The notes under the pieces: model-generated
What the model was told of the DNA's origin: nothing
Database searches by the model: none
Seen by the model: the letters and a program-made list of their open reading frames with translations, nothing else
Translations under genes and position numbers: made by a program
Assembly (NCBI GenBank): GCA_964520525.1
Contig: CAZFNR010000003.1
Span: 62,001-126,000, forward strand
Length of the DNA: 64,000 bases
Source: JAJPXC01 sp964520525
Lineage (GTDB): Bacteria; Bacteroidota; Bacteroidia; Bacteroidales; Muribaculaceae
Direction: 5' to 3'
Part shown: positions 51,365 through 60,621 of the stretch, piece by piece
How the letters are laid out: every line of letters begins with the position of its first letter
How positions within the stretch are numbered: position 1 is the first letter of the stretch

Positions 51365-51580
51365 ATGTCGGAAGCTGAGATGAATAATTATCGACTCACA
51401 TCGATGGAGGAGCCGGGAGATGAGCATATGGCTCAGATTATGCGTGAGGTCGCAGAGGATGCCTGCGAAAGCACCCGCCGGGCTGCAGAGCGTGTGGCCG
51501 CCGGGATTGAGGCTGCTTCACAGGCGGCTCAAGAAAAATGGGGCGATGTCATAAACAGAATAAAGAATGGCAGCAAGTAA
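51365..51580 (+). CDS. Small protein linked to a zeta-toxin-like gene (possible antitoxin)
   Basis: A 71-residue helical, charged protein (MSEAEMNNYRLTSMEEPGDE, then REVAEDACESTRRAAERVAA). It is intact. Its last codons overlap the start of the following degraded zeta-type kinase gene, an arrangement typical of antitoxin-toxin pairs in Bacteroidales. No membrane or signal sequence is present. Antitoxin function is inferred from position only. Confidence 0.6.
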   Translation: MSEAEMNNYRLTSMEEPGDEHMAQIMREVAEDACESTRRAAERVAAGIEAASQAAQEKWGDVINRIKNGSK

Positions 51581-52001
51581 ACATCGTCCTGTCCTTATTG
51601 TGATTGCCTGACCCAACAGGTCAGGTAAGACTTCCGTAACTTCCGAGATTCTGCATCATGAGTGGCTTGAGGATTCAGAGTATATCAATCCGGATAATGT
51701 CGCCCGCGACGTGTTCGGCGACTGGAACAATCAGGAATCTGTTCTCAAAGCCACCAATTATTGCAATGAATGGCGTGAACGGTGTCTTGCAGAACGCAAA
51801 AGCCATATCTTTGAAACTGTGATGTCAGCTTCCGATAAAGTCGATTACATTCTCAGAGCGAAAGAAGCGGGGTTTTATGCCTACGACAACTCAATCGAGG
51901 ATGCCGAAGCGCGGCTTCTGTTCCGTCTTAACGACGGCGAGCTTGTGAAACGCTATGTTGAGGAACTTCCCAATTGGGCTTCTACCATCCTTCCGAGATA
52001 A
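51567..52001 (+). pseudogene. Decayed zeta-toxin-like (COG4185) kinase gene
   Basis: The frame reads MAASKHRPVLIVIA-stop-PNRSGKTSVTSEIL, then NPDNVARDVFGDWNNQ and IFETVMSASDKVDYILRAKE. It is broken three ways. An in-frame TGA (51609-51611) stands where the Walker A glycine of GPNGSGKT should be; a Gly to Arg change follows in the same loop; and an internal deletion of about 50 residues joins RAKEAGF to YAYDNSIEDAEARLLFRLND. The kinase is therefore inactive. TGA is used as a normal stop in this region. Confidence 0.85.
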
Positions 52002-52054
52002 GCAACGATGAGGTAACGTGCGACGCTTCTGATTAATCAAAAGGAGTGATATAG

Positions 52055-52096
52055 ACGGCATCCCAAAAGTTAGCCAAAAAACTTTTGGGACGCCGT
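52055..52096. terminator. Hairpin between zeta fossil and transporter
   Basis: A 17-base stem with one mismatch (52055-52071 with 52080-52096, loop AGCCAAAA) lies between the converging zeta remnant and the AEC transporter gene. It probably terminates the oxalate operon on the minus strand. Confidence 0.65.
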
Positions 52097-52142
52097 TTCC
52101 ACTTTTGGAAGTTGCTACAATAGACGACACAGGCTCGAAGAG

Positions 52143-53111
52143 TCAGGCGTTGAGAGCCATATCGGTTATCCATATCCAAAGCGGGCAGAATCCGATGAAC
52201 AAGATGACCGATAGTGTCAACGAAGATGTGCCGGTCGCCACATAAGTGTCATACTCGTCGGCGATGATGATGCCCGAGAATGCCGGGGGGAGGGCGGCTG
52301 CCACAACAAGCATCTTGAGGTTGAGGGGGTCCATGTGGAACAGTAGACCCAGAATCAGGATAACCGCGGGCATCATCACCATCTTCATGATAGAACCGAG
52401 CACAGCCTGCCAGTTGATAGTGAACTTGATTGCTGCCAGAGTGATACCGGCTGAGAACACTGCCATCGAGGCATTGGCTTTGGCGATAAGGTCAAACGAC
52501 GGGCTGAGGTATGAGGGCCATGGTATCCCTGCCACGACCCAGATGACTGCGAGTATAGGAACCCATGCCACCGGCTGACCTAATGCGTGGATTACAGGTT
52601 TCCACGCGCTCTCTTTCTTTGATGAACCCGGTTTTTGCCTTTCGAGCGAAGCGTTCATTAGCGACAGTCCCACCGGGATGCCGATTGCGTTGACGACGAT
52701 GCCGACGATGGCGACAACGAGTGCCACTGACGGGGATGTGCCGAAAATTGGCTCAAGCACCGCGAAACCAAGAAACCCGATTGTCGGCGAGCCGCTGATT
52801 AATGCGCTGATGGCTGCGTCGGCACCGGTGTTTTTCTTAAACATCTTGAATACGAAGTAGACTATCATGAAGCACGCCATGATGCCCACTGCCGATATAA
52901 TAGTCAATTTGATGTCCTTCACCAGGTCCTCGCGAGAGGCTTGGACTATCGAAACGAACAAGGCTGCGGGTAACGCATAGTCGAGCACAACCTTGTTAAA
53001 CTTCTTAGCGTCGTCACCGGTGAATACCCCCTTTTTGCCGGATATATAACCGGCCAGCATCACTACGATGATAGGGACAATCGCATACAGTATGACGTGT
53101 GAAATGTTCAT
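52143..53111 (-). CDS. AEC (auxin efflux carrier) family transporter, probable oxalate/formate carrier
   Basis: A 322-residue membrane protein with about ten hydrophobic segments and the AEC family pattern (ILYAIVPIIVVMLAGYISGK at the start, SPTIGFLGFAVLEPIFG, PPAFSGIIIADEYDTYVATG). AEC carriers move malonate, malate or other small dicarboxylates. Here it follows formyl-CoA transferase and oxalyl-CoA decarboxylase, so oxalate uptake and formate export are likely (inference). No OxlT-type major-facilitator carrier is seen. Confidence 0.85.
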   Translation of the reverse strand: MNISHVILYAIVPIIVVMLAGYISGKKGVFTGDDAKKFNKVVLDYALPAALFVSIVQASREDLVKDIKLTIISAVGIMACFMIVYFVFKMFKKNTGADAAISALISGSPTIGFLGFAVLEPIFGTSPSVALVVAIVGIVVNAIGIPVGLSLMNASLERQKPGSSKKESAWKPVIHALGQPVAWVPILAVIWVVAGIPWPSYLSPSFDLIAKANASMAVFSAGITLAAIKFTINWQAVLGSIMKMVMMPAVILILGLLFHMDPLNLKMLVVAAALPPAFSGIIIADEYDTYVATGTSSLTLSVILFIGFCPLWIWITDMALNA

Positions 53112-53190
53112 ATCTATCTGTTTTTAAATAGTTAACTGCCCACCCTGCGCCCGACTGACGGGCTGCCTGACTCAGAGTGGGCATTGCGTC

Positions 53191-54951
53191 TCAGACGGTA
53201 TAGTCGATAAGCGGGGTTGGATTGAGGTATCCGATGTGGCCGCTCTCTTTGCCTGCGTCGGCTGCGAGTTGCACGTTGATGATGTTTGGCTCCCTTGAAG
53301 CGATGGCGGCTGTCAAGGCGGCTGTCAGTTCTGAGGGGGTTGTCACATAGTAGTTCTTTGCTCCGAATATTTCGCCCATCTTATCATAACGAGCGGCGAG
53401 GTCGAGTGTGGTGGGTGCGGGGTCGTGCTCGATTGCGGGGTCTGTGCCGGGATTGACACCGATGCTGTTGTAGATGCCGCCATTATTGAAGATTACCACT
53501 GTCACAGGTAGATTGAATCGGCAGATAGTGGCGAAATCCATGCCCGAGAAACCGAAGGCGGAATCTCCCTCTATGGCTACAACCGATTTGCCTGTGGCAA
53601 CGGCTGCGCCGATGGCCGACCCCATGCCCATCCCCATGATGGCCCATGTAGCGCAATCAATGCGGTGACGCGGCAGTGTCATGTCGATTGCGTCGCGGGT
53701 GTCGTCGAGGGTGTTGGCTCCCTCGTTGATAAGAATAACGTCGGGGTTGGCTTCGATAATCGGTTTGACCGCGCTCAACGCGCTCCAGTGGTTCATTGGC
53801 GACAATGTGGAGGCATCTTTCAATCGTTGGGCGAATTTCACGCTTTTCACTTTCGTCTCGGCTTGCAGCCCGGAGAGCCATGCGGGGTCGGCTGCGATGA
53901 CCTTTCCGGCGAGTTTGGCGAGTATGGCGTCGAGCGACAAGCCGATATCGCCTACAACCGGGGCGGCGATTGGGACATTGACATCTATTTCCTGTGGCTC
54001 GACATCAAGTTGCAAGAATTTAATGCCGGGATTCCACTTGCCCCGCCCGAACGAAAGCATCCAGTTCAGGCGCGCCCCGATTACCATGACCACATCTGCA
54101 TTTTCCATGATGGTTGAGCGGCACGACCGCGCGCTCAGCGGGCCGTTGTCGGGCATAAGTCCCTTGGCCATCGACATTGGCAGATAAGGAATGTTGTAGG
54201 TCTCAATCAGTTTTTTGATTTTGTCGTCGACTTGAGCGAAAGCCGCACCTTTTCCGAGAAGCACGGCGGGTCGCTTGGCTGCGAGCAGTATCTCTACAGC
54301 TCTGTCGACAGCTGCTTGGTTGGGCGCCACGGGAGAATATGGGTCGACTGGCTCAAAAAACAGTTTTTCCGCGTCGGCGGCATCCATGATTTCGGCTAAC
54401 GCGGGTGTGGTCATGTCGATATATACGCCTCCGGGACGGCCGCTGACAGCGGCGCGGTAAGCGCGGGCGACTGCGCTCGGGATTTCCTTAGCATGACTGC
54501 ATCTGAACGCCGCTTTCACAAACGGGCGGGCGGTGTTGAGCTGGTCGAGCTCCTCATAGGCACCCATTTTCATGTCGACCATTGTCGGGTCGCTGGCACC
54601 AGAAATCTGAATCATAGGGTAGCAGTTGACAGTGGCGTTGGCAGTGGCGGTCAAACCGTTCATGAAGCCGAGCGACGACACCGTCAGCAACACTCCCGGC
54701 GACTTTGTCAGGAATCCATGGGTGGCGGCGGCCATGCCTGCCTGCTGTTCAAAGCGGAATCCCACGAATCTTACCCCAACTTTCTGCATCGCAAATGCGG
54801 CCTCGGTCACCGGGATGCCGACAAGACCGTAAACCGTGTCAAGCCCGGCGCGTTTCAACGCCTGGGCGAGAATATACATACCTGTAACCTGTTCCGGGAA
54901 ATGCGGCTTTGCCGGTGAGGCGCAGGTCGTATTTGTGGTTGTAGTAGCCAT
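53191..54951 (-). CDS. oxc: Oxalyl-CoA decarboxylase
   Basis: A 586-residue thiamine-diphosphate enzyme that decarboxylates oxalyl-CoA to formyl-CoA, consuming a proton. Visible elements are the N-terminal catalytic-Glu region (YGLVGIPVTEAAFAMQKVG, RFEQQAGMAAATHGF), the ThDP motif GDSAFGFSGMDFATICRFNL and the closing NNGGIYNSIG. The length is that of the family. It starts 134 bases after frc and is probably in the same message. Other ThDP decarboxylases are possible, but the adjacent frc settles the call. Confidence 0.93.
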   Translation of the reverse strand: MATTTTNTTCASPAKPHFPEQVTGMYILAQALKRAGLDTVYGLVGIPVTEAAFAMQKVGVRFVGFRFEQQAGMAAATHGFLTKSPGVLLTVSSLGFMNGLTATANATVNCYPMIQISGASDPTMVDMKMGAYEELDQLNTARPFVKAAFRCSHAKEIPSAVARAYRAAVSGRPGGVYIDMTTPALAEIMDAADAEKLFFEPVDPYSPVAPNQAAVDRAVEILLAAKRPAVLLGKGAAFAQVDDKIKKLIETYNIPYLPMSMAKGLMPDNGPLSARSCRSTIMENADVVMVIGARLNWMLSFGRGKWNPGIKFLQLDVEPQEIDVNVPIAAPVVGDIGLSLDAILAKLAGKVIAADPAWLSGLQAETKVKSVKFAQRLKDASTLSPMNHWSALSAVKPIIEANPDVILINEGANTLDDTRDAIDMTLPRHRIDCATWAIMGMGMGSAIGAAVATGKSVVAIEGDSAFGFSGMDFATICRFNLPVTVVIFNNGGIYNSIGVNPGTDPAIEHDPAPTTLDLAARYDKMGEIFGAKNYYVTTPSELTAALTAAIASREPNIINVQLAADAGKESGHIGYLNPTPLIDYTV

Positions 54952-55085
54952 ATTTTATTGCTTTAAATTAAAATTTATAAATATGTCGTGGTTTATAGAA
55001 TGGCTTGCCGATTGATGAGCTATCAAGATGCTACAGCAACCTGCAAGCCTTTTCGGTCCTGATTGATGCGTGTCGGGCATCTTCG

Positions 55086-56390
55086 TTATTTGGCGGGAGT
55101 AGCCGGTTTAGGCATAGGCGCGGTGGTCCCGTTGGCGGCGAACGATGCTATCTGTTCGTCGGTGTATCCGATGCCTTTAAGCACTTCGGCGGTGTTGCCT
55201 CCGAGAGTGGGGCATGGGCCGTAGGTCGGCTGATAGCCCGAGATTGTGAATGGGCAGCCAACGGTGACAAATTCGCCAACCTTGCCGCCTTGATTGATTT
55301 TGACAAGTGTGTTGCCGTCATAAAGGCTTTGGTCATCCATTATTTCCTTAGTGCTGAGCACCGGGGCGACCGGAACTCCATAAGGCGACAGGGCTTTGAC
55401 AACGTCAAACTTTGACTTGTTGATACAGAACTTCTGGATGCGTTTGATAATCTCGTCTTTGTGGCGGTCGCGGGCATCTGCTGTGTTGAAATCGGGATTG
55501 GTGAGCCAGTCCTCGAATCCAAGGGCCTTGCACGCTTTCTCGAAATCTTTGGCTCCGCGTTGCAGTATGACGTAGACATAGGCGTTGGGGTCGGTTTCCC
55601 AACCGAGACATTTGTAAGTCCATCCAAACACGCCTGAACCTTCGGTATTGCCCGAGCGTGGAACGAAATCGGGGAATTTCTCATTGGGGTATTGCGGGAA
55701 TTGCGTCAGATAACCGATTTTGTCGAGTGTGAGCTGGTCGCGCGTCTTGATGCGGCAAAGGTTGAGGCAGGCATTGTGCATCGACTGGTAGACAAACGAG
55801 CCTTCGCCTGTCTTTTCGCGCAGCATCAATGCCGACAAAAGACCGATTAGCATATGCATACCCGTGTTTGAGTCGCCGAGGGCGGCTCCGCTTTGGGTCG
55901 GGATGTCATATTCGCCGGAATACCATCCGGTGGTTGATGCCGCCGCTGCGGTGACTTGTGCGATAGGTTCGTAAGCCTTTAAGTCTTTATACTGCGATGT
56001 CACAGGAAATCCCTTGATTGTCCCATAGATACATCTTGGGTTGAGATGGTGGACTACATCCCAGCTGAAACCGAGTTTATCCATTGCGCCCGGGTGAAGA
56101 TTCTCTATGAATATATCAGCACCTTTAATAAGTTTGGTAAGGATTTCCTTGCCGTCGGGTGTGGCTGCGTCGAGAGTCAGTGATTTTTTATCAGAGTTTA
56201 ACTGAAGGAAATAGTAGGATGGACAGTCGGGGTCAAATTGTAGTTCATTGCGGGTCGCGTCGCCTGAACCGGGACGTTCGATTTTGATGACGTCGGCACC
56301 GAGCCACGCGAGCATTTGCGTACATGACGGGCCTGATTGCACACTTGTGAAGTCAACCACTTTGATGCCTTGTAATGGAGCTGTGTTCAT
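55086..56390 (-). CDS. frc: Formyl-CoA:oxalate CoA-transferase
   Basis: A 434-residue class III CoA-transferase (CaiB/BaiF) that moves CoA from formyl-CoA to oxalate, renewing oxalyl-CoA. The catalytic aspartate is in GDSNTGMH (about residue 173, the position of Asp169 in characterised Frc). The start LQGIKVVDFTSVQSGPSCTQ is typical. The gene has a near-perfect Shine-Dalgarno (AAGGAGGT), unlike most Bacteroidota genes. It opens the oxalate operon. Confidence 0.95.
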   Translation of the reverse strand: MNTAPLQGIKVVDFTSVQSGPSCTQMLAWLGADVIKIERPGSGDATRNELQFDPDCPSYYFLQLNSDKKSLTLDAATPDGKEILTKLIKGADIFIENLHPGAMDKLGFSWDVVHHLNPRCIYGTIKGFPVTSQYKDLKAYEPIAQVTAAAASTTGWYSGEYDIPTQSGAALGDSNTGMHMLIGLLSALMLREKTGEGSFVYQSMHNACLNLCRIKTRDQLTLDKIGYLTQFPQYPNEKFPDFVPRSGNTEGSGVFGWTYKCLGWETDPNAYVYVILQRGAKDFEKACKALGFEDWLTNPDFNTADARDRHKDEIIKRIQKFCINKSKFDVVKALSPYGVPVAPVLSTKEIMDDQSLYDGNTLVKINQGGKVGEFVTVGCPFTISGYQPTYGPCPTLGGNTAEVLKGIGYTDEQIASFAANGTTAPMPKPATPAK

Positions 56391-56396
56391 TGTTTT

Positions 56397-56404
56397 ACCT
56401 CCTT
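56397..56404 (-). promoter_or_regulatory. Strong Shine-Dalgarno sequence before frc
   Basis: AAGGAGGT lies six bases before the frc ATG on the minus strand. This is a full anti-16S match, rare in this phylum. Confidence 0.8.
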
Positions 56405-56491
56405 GAAATTTTGATTAGTTTTTCCGTTATACCTTTTTGATTTTTCAATTCAGTTGTCCGACGGGTAGATATGCTCTGTCGGCGGCTGATT

Positions 56492-56499
56492 CAAAAATA
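56492..56499 (-). promoter_or_regulatory. -7 box of the oxalate operon
   Basis: TATTTTTG on the minus strand, about 100 bases before the frc start; the -33 is weak. Confidence 0.5.
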
Positions 56500-56549
56500 A
56501 CAACAACTCTATCCTGAAAAAGTTGATTGCGATAACCGGTGTTAACTAC

Positions 56550-56579
56550 GAAGGGCCGCGCTCTGATGCGCGGCCCTTC
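56550..56579 (-). terminator. Hairpin terminator of the CotH-family gene
   Basis: A perfect 12-bp stem (GAAGGGCCGCGC with GCGCGGCCCTTC, loop TCTGAT) lies just after the CotH-family stop. It has no U-tract. Confidence 0.7.
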
Positions 56580-56605
56580 AGACGATTGGCGAGATGTTAC
56601 GTCTG

Positions 56606-58504
56606 TTATCGGTGCAGTTCTTTTGTCGCGTTTCTGCTGCGGACTATTATGTAGATGTTTCCGGCGGTGGGTGTGTTGACCTTCATCCCTTGCAGGTTAT
56701 AGTAGACGGGGGCGGGGTTGTCGCCGTCTGCCGCGACATTTTCCACGCCGGTAACGTATGTAGGTAATGCGGCTGCCGGAGTGTTGTCACTGACCGGCTC
56801 GCTAAAGGGGCCGCCGACAGTGAAATCACCGAATTGTGATTTAAGCCAGTTGATTTTGTCGCTTATGTGATTGAGCACTGTTGACTTGCGGTGTTCCATG
56901 TCGGAGTTGTCCGCAACCGGTGTGGCTGCGCTTGAGTTGGGGAGCGGTTGATTTCCCCATCGTTTACGGTCGGCTTTGGCGGCTGCCGCGATGTGGCTCA
57001 CATAGGCATCGATGTCATCGGTCAGTCCGGTATATCCGTTGGTCATGAACCATTTCCATGTTTCCTTGACTTTTTCGTTGAACTTGTTGTTGAGTCTAAG
57101 CGACGGAATCCATGTGTTGCCAAAAGGCGAATTGTTGTAGAAAAAGTCGGTAGTGCTTCCGTTGAACCCGTTTCCGCAGTCCCACAGTGGTGAAAAAAGC
57201 CATTTTTTGCCGGCTCCCCGGTCGCGGAACATATAAGTTGAACCGTGATATGCCTCGGTGTGCGAGATTATCTCCTCTACAATATAGTAGCGGGCGGCAT
57301 TGTCAAGGTCTATGTAGCTCCAAAGTTTGTCGCTGTTCTCCCCGATGAGGTCGTTAATCGCAGTGAACTGGTCTTTGACGAAACGGTATTGCAGGTCGGA
57401 ATAGATTTCCGGGGTGTCAAATGTGATTCGCAGCATATCTTTGTTGCATGGAGCCTGACCTTTTTCCTCCATTCTGATTTGGTTTTCCTCGTCGTAGTTG
57501 TCGAGTTCCACCAAATAGCCGCCTGATACGAGGTCGGGGTCGCTGACGTTGTCGTCAAGTTCAATGATGGGCACACGCCCGTCGCCGATTCGAATCGATT
57601 CGGTGAGGAAGTAAAGACCGCGGTAGTCACCGTTGATTATGACTTCGATTGGCTGTTGTCCGGGAGTCCAGGGGAGGCCGATGCGCTTGCCGAGATTGAA
57701 TCCCGTGAAGTTGCGCAGGTAACCCTTGTTGTCATCGGCATGGGCCAGAATGGTGTAATGCTTGCTCTTTTCAGGTGTGAGGCCGAGCATATTTTGCTTT
57801 TTGCCAAGTTTCAGTTTGAACGGCTTTTTAGAAAAACCTGTGCGGGTGTAGTTGCCGCGTGCTTTTATCTCAAGCGGCAGTGGGGCGTCTGCTGAGCCTA
57901 TCGACTCAGCTCCCTCGGCTTCCATCCATTCACATCCGTTTAGGTCGAGCCAGTATTCACCCGTGAAATACTCTTTGTGTGACAGGTCTTTGTCGATAAT
58001 CTCGTTGTTGTAGCTTCCGTCGTCGTTTCTGACATTGATATAGAGTACAGGTAGAGTGCCTGAAATCCCAATGGGCTGGGGAGTGACGCCGTCGACGGTG
58101 AATGTGATAGGGGTTAAGGTGTTAAATCCGTTTTCGAGCGAGAGGTTAAACGAGATTGTGACGTCGGTCAGATTGTTGGCGGCGAGATTCGGACCGTTGG
58201 CTGTGCCGTAGATGATTTCCGACGCGCTTATGACCACACCGCTGGTCTGCCCACCATAATTATAGGTCCACTTGGAACTGCCGATCTTAAATTCACCGTC
58301 GATTGACGGCAAAGTGATTGTATAGGTGTCGCCGTCGCGGGTGAAGCGATGGCTGTCATAGCAATCCCAATTGTTGCCGATATTAGAGCCGCGAACATAC
58401 ATTACCGGGTGGTTGCTGTCATCCATCAGGTCGTTAGCTGCCGTCATCGTTATTGATGAGAGTCCAACTATGACAGTGACGATATAGCGAAATAAATTTC
58501 TCAT
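56606..58504 (-). CDS. CotH-kinase-fold secreted protein
   Basis: A 632-residue exported protein with signal peptide (NLFRYIVTVIVGLSSITMTA), an N-terminal beta domain of about 130 residues (IGNNWDCYDSHRFTRDGDTY, starch-binding-like), and the CotH kinase-like domain from about 150 (LPVLYINVRNDDGSYNNEII, IKARGNYTRTGFSKKPFKLK, LAHADDNKGYLRNFTGFNL, INGDYRGLYFLTESIRIGDG). The C terminus is type IX-like (YNLQGMKVNTPTAGNIYIIV). CotH-family proteins phosphorylate spore-coat proteins in Bacillus; their role in Bacteroidota is unknown. Confidence 0.88.
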   Translation of the reverse strand: MRNLFRYIVTVIVGLSSITMTAANDLMDDSNHPVMYVRGSNIGNNWDCYDSHRFTRDGDTYTITLPSIDGEFKIGSSKWTYNYGGQTSGVVISASEIIYGTANGPNLAANNLTDVTISFNLSLENGFNTLTPITFTVDGVTPQPIGISGTLPVLYINVRNDDGSYNNEIIDKDLSHKEYFTGEYWLDLNGCEWMEAEGAESIGSADAPLPLEIKARGNYTRTGFSKKPFKLKLGKKQNMLGLTPEKSKHYTILAHADDNKGYLRNFTGFNLGKRIGLPWTPGQQPIEVIINGDYRGLYFLTESIRIGDGRVPIIELDDNVSDPDLVSGGYLVELDNYDEENQIRMEEKGQAPCNKDMLRITFDTPEIYSDLQYRFVKDQFTAINDLIGENSDKLWSYIDLDNAARYYIVEEIISHTEAYHGSTYMFRDRGAGKKWLFSPLWDCGNGFNGSTTDFFYNNSPFGNTWIPSLRLNNKFNEKVKETWKWFMTNGYTGLTDDIDAYVSHIAAAAKADRKRWGNQPLPNSSAATPVADNSDMEHRKSTVLNHISDKINWLKSQFGDFTVGGPFSEPVSDNTPAAALPTYVTGVENVAADGDNPAPVYYNLQGMKVNTPTAGNIYIIVRSRNATKELHR

Positions 58505-58541
58505 TTTAAATCGGTTTGGTCTTTATGAAAATTCGTGTCGG

Positions 58542-58549
58542 CAAAATTA
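58542..58549 (-). promoter_or_regulatory. -7 box of the CotH-family gene
   Basis: TAATTTTG on the minus strand, 38 bases before the start, with ATTG 21 bases upstream. Confidence 0.6.
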
Positions 58550-58612
58550 TGAAAAAATAATATCAATTTTCAATGCCGAGCGAGATTGGTAGCGCACGGA
58601 TGCAGTCGGTTG

Positions 58613-60256
58613 TCATCTGATTGTGTCGATTCGTGTTATGCCGACGTTAGTGTCGAGATTGCGTAACTGCTCTATGGAGTAGCACCACAGAGTGTCTCCC
58701 ATATACTCAATGGCCCATTCTCTGACAGGATAGGGGGTTGAGTGGCTTTTACCGCCGTTGCGGGCTAGATTCATCAACGCGTTGACGGGACCCTCGTTAA
58801 TCAGGCGGTCGCCTAATGGGGCGTTGCCGCGGAATGTCAGAATCAACATATCCGGGCGGCTCAGGCGTTTGCGCCCGGCCAGTAATGGGTATCTACCCGA
58901 CAGACCGGTGTTTCCCGCTGTTTTCGGCCACTCTTCAGGCACTTTATCTGAAAATTCGGTCGGTAATATCAGGGTGTATGGGAATTTGTCAGTATGGTAT
59001 ATCGTCAGAGCGCCGTTGGAATAGCTTTCGGTGATGCTTTGCGGCACTCTGAACGTCCACCACGGCACTCTGTCGGGCGAGATGAAGTCGATGAACACCA
59101 CAGGGCTTTCATCTCTCGACAGGCATTTGGCTATAAAGTCGCTTTCAGCTGAAAGCCGCTGTTGTGTCACGGCTGATGCCGTGATTGACAATAGCAATGC
59201 CCCCCCCGCTATCGTGGCGATTCCGTAGCGTGGTGCGCTCCACCATTTGAAATATCTGTACAACGCCTTGAAAAACAGTAAAAGCCCAAACAGGTCCACA
59301 AACCAAAGACTCCTCCCGTGCGTCATCGTCACAAGCGTTATGGCCAAGGCTCCGGCTGTCGCTGTCAGCCAGATGATGTTGTCTTTGACGAAGCGCATGA
59401 CTTCGCCGCGGCCATGTCTGATGAATACGATAATCAAGCAGGCAATGGCGAGATATAGCCCTTGGCATTCAAGCGCAAGTCTGAGGAGTCTCCATTTCAA
59501 TGATGTGTTGTCGCGGCTGATAACAAGTTGGTCTATACGCGTAATCATTCCGGAGTTGAAAAAGAACACCAGCGCAACCCCCGCCATTAAAACCAATAGA
59601 GCGATTCTGCGCCGTCGGTCGGTTTTGTCGATGGCAATCAGCGCGGCGCACCCGGCGGCGATTGGTAACGATGCCCCTTCATGCATCATCCCGGAGACAG
59701 CGGCGATAACCCATGGGACAAAGCTCCACCGTCCCGACCTCCACCGTCCCGACACAAACAGATAGACAAAAAACAAGATTATCGGCGATGTCCACAGATA
59801 GTTGAAGGCGAAGTCGCTTGAAATCATGTGATCGCTGAGGGGCAAAACAATCCATGTGGTGAGCCACAGCGCAGCCACAAATCCCGCTGAACGCATCACG
59901 CGTTTGCCGCCGCAACTCAACGCTAAGGTTAGGAACGTCGCTGCGAGCATTAATCCGTGGAGCGTTCTCACCATCCATGCGGGAACGAAGTTGGCAATCG
60001 TCTGAAGATAGTTGGGCAGTCGTGGCGTTATGAGGCGGTGATGGTTGCCGATCGCTTCAATGGCTTGGCCGAATGTGGTGATTTTCGTCCCCTTCATCGC
60101 CCAAAACTCTTTGTACGAGCCGGGCATCAACTTGTAGTTCCAATCATCAACCCAATCTGTTCCCGACAGTTGCCATGCGACCATCCCTGCCGTCATGAGC
60201 AGAAACAGTGCGATGGCTAACGCGTATCGGTGATTATCGCGTGTCGGGAATGTCAT
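58613..60256 (-). CDS. DUF6056 family membrane protein, glycosyltransferase-like
   Basis: A 547-residue membrane protein with about eleven hydrophobic segments and a C-terminal soluble stretch. The N-terminal loop GTDWVDDWNYKLMPGSYKEF carries an acidic pair, as in GT-C transferases, so a polyprenyl-phosphate-linked transferase is possible. DUF6056 proteins have no established function. ATG at 60256 (MTFPTRDN) is chosen because an upstream extension lies before the first membrane segment and includes the neighbouring terminator. Confidence 0.78.
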   Translation of the reverse strand: MTFPTRDNHRYALAIALFLLMTAGMVAWQLSGTDWVDDWNYKLMPGSYKEFWAMKGTKITTFGQAIEAIGNHHRLITPRLPNYLQTIANFVPAWMVRTLHGLMLAATFLTLALSCGGKRVMRSAGFVAALWLTTWIVLPLSDHMISSDFAFNYLWTSPIILFFVYLFVSGRWRSGRWSFVPWVIAAVSGMMHEGASLPIAAGCAALIAIDKTDRRRRIALLVLMAGVALVFFFNSGMITRIDQLVISRDNTSLKWRLLRLALECQGLYLAIACLIIVFIRHGRGEVMRFVKDNIIWLTATAGALAITLVTMTHGRSLWFVDLFGLLLFFKALYRYFKWWSAPRYGIATIAGGALLLSITASAVTQQRLSAESDFIAKCLSRDESPVVFIDFISPDRVPWWTFRVPQSITESYSNGALTIYHTDKFPYTLILPTEFSDKVPEEWPKTAGNTGLSGRYPLLAGRKRLSRPDMLILTFRGNAPLGDRLINEGPVNALMNLARNGGKSHSTPYPVREWAIEYMGDTLWCYSIEQLRNLDTNVGITRIDTIR

Positions 60257-60293
60257 AGATATAATAGCGAGTGATGTCGATGACGTATATATG

Positions 60294-60326
60294 AAAAAAG
60301 CTGACCACAATTGTGTGGACAGCTTT
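60294..60326 (-). terminator. Terminator of the small lipoprotein gene
   Basis: A 12-bp stem with one internal mismatch (60297-60309 with 60314-60326, loop ATTG), followed on the minus strand by a six-T tract (60294-60299). Confidence 0.82.
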
Positions 60327-60360
60327 GTTACTTTTGCTGTAAGAGACGTTAAATCTCTGA

Positions 60361-60570
60361 TTAGTTAGCAGCTTCAGCGGCAACAACAGCAGTAGTGTCA
60401 GCAGCAACTGAATCAGCAGCAACTGAGTCCTCAACTACAACAGCAGCCTCAACAACCTCAACGGTGTCAGCAGCAACTGAGTCGGTAGCTTCTGCGGCTT
60501 TGTCTGAACCACCGCAAGAGAACAATGATACGCTGAAAACAACAGCAAGTAATAAAACTAACTTTTTCAT
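60361..60570 (-). CDS. Small Ala/Val/Asp-rich lipoprotein
   Basis: A 69-residue lipoprotein precursor: signal MKKLVLLLAVVFSVSLFSC with the lipobox LFSC, then a low-complexity acidic tail of repeated SVAAD/VEAAVV-type blocks. The mature protein is about 50 residues and may be a small outer-membrane or periplasmic tether. It has its own consensus promoter (60622-60652) and terminator, and is probably abundant. Function is unknown. Confidence 0.78.
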   Translation of the reverse strand: MKKLVLLLAVVFSVSLFSCGGSDKAAEATDSVAADTVEVVEAAVVVEDSVAADSVAADTTAVVAAEAAN

Positions 60571-60621
60571 TTTCTTGTTAATTAAAAAATAAAACAATAT
60601 TTCTTTTGCTTCAAAACGCCA

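Noticed and set aside
51609..51611. Selenocysteine or TGA read-through in the zeta-type kinase
   Set aside because: The codon replaces a Walker A glycine, no SECIS-like hairpin was seen and the gene also has an internal deletion.
52055..52096. Terminal inverted repeat of an insertion sequence
   Set aside because: There is no transposase or target duplication nearby; the hairpin fits a terminator between convergent units.
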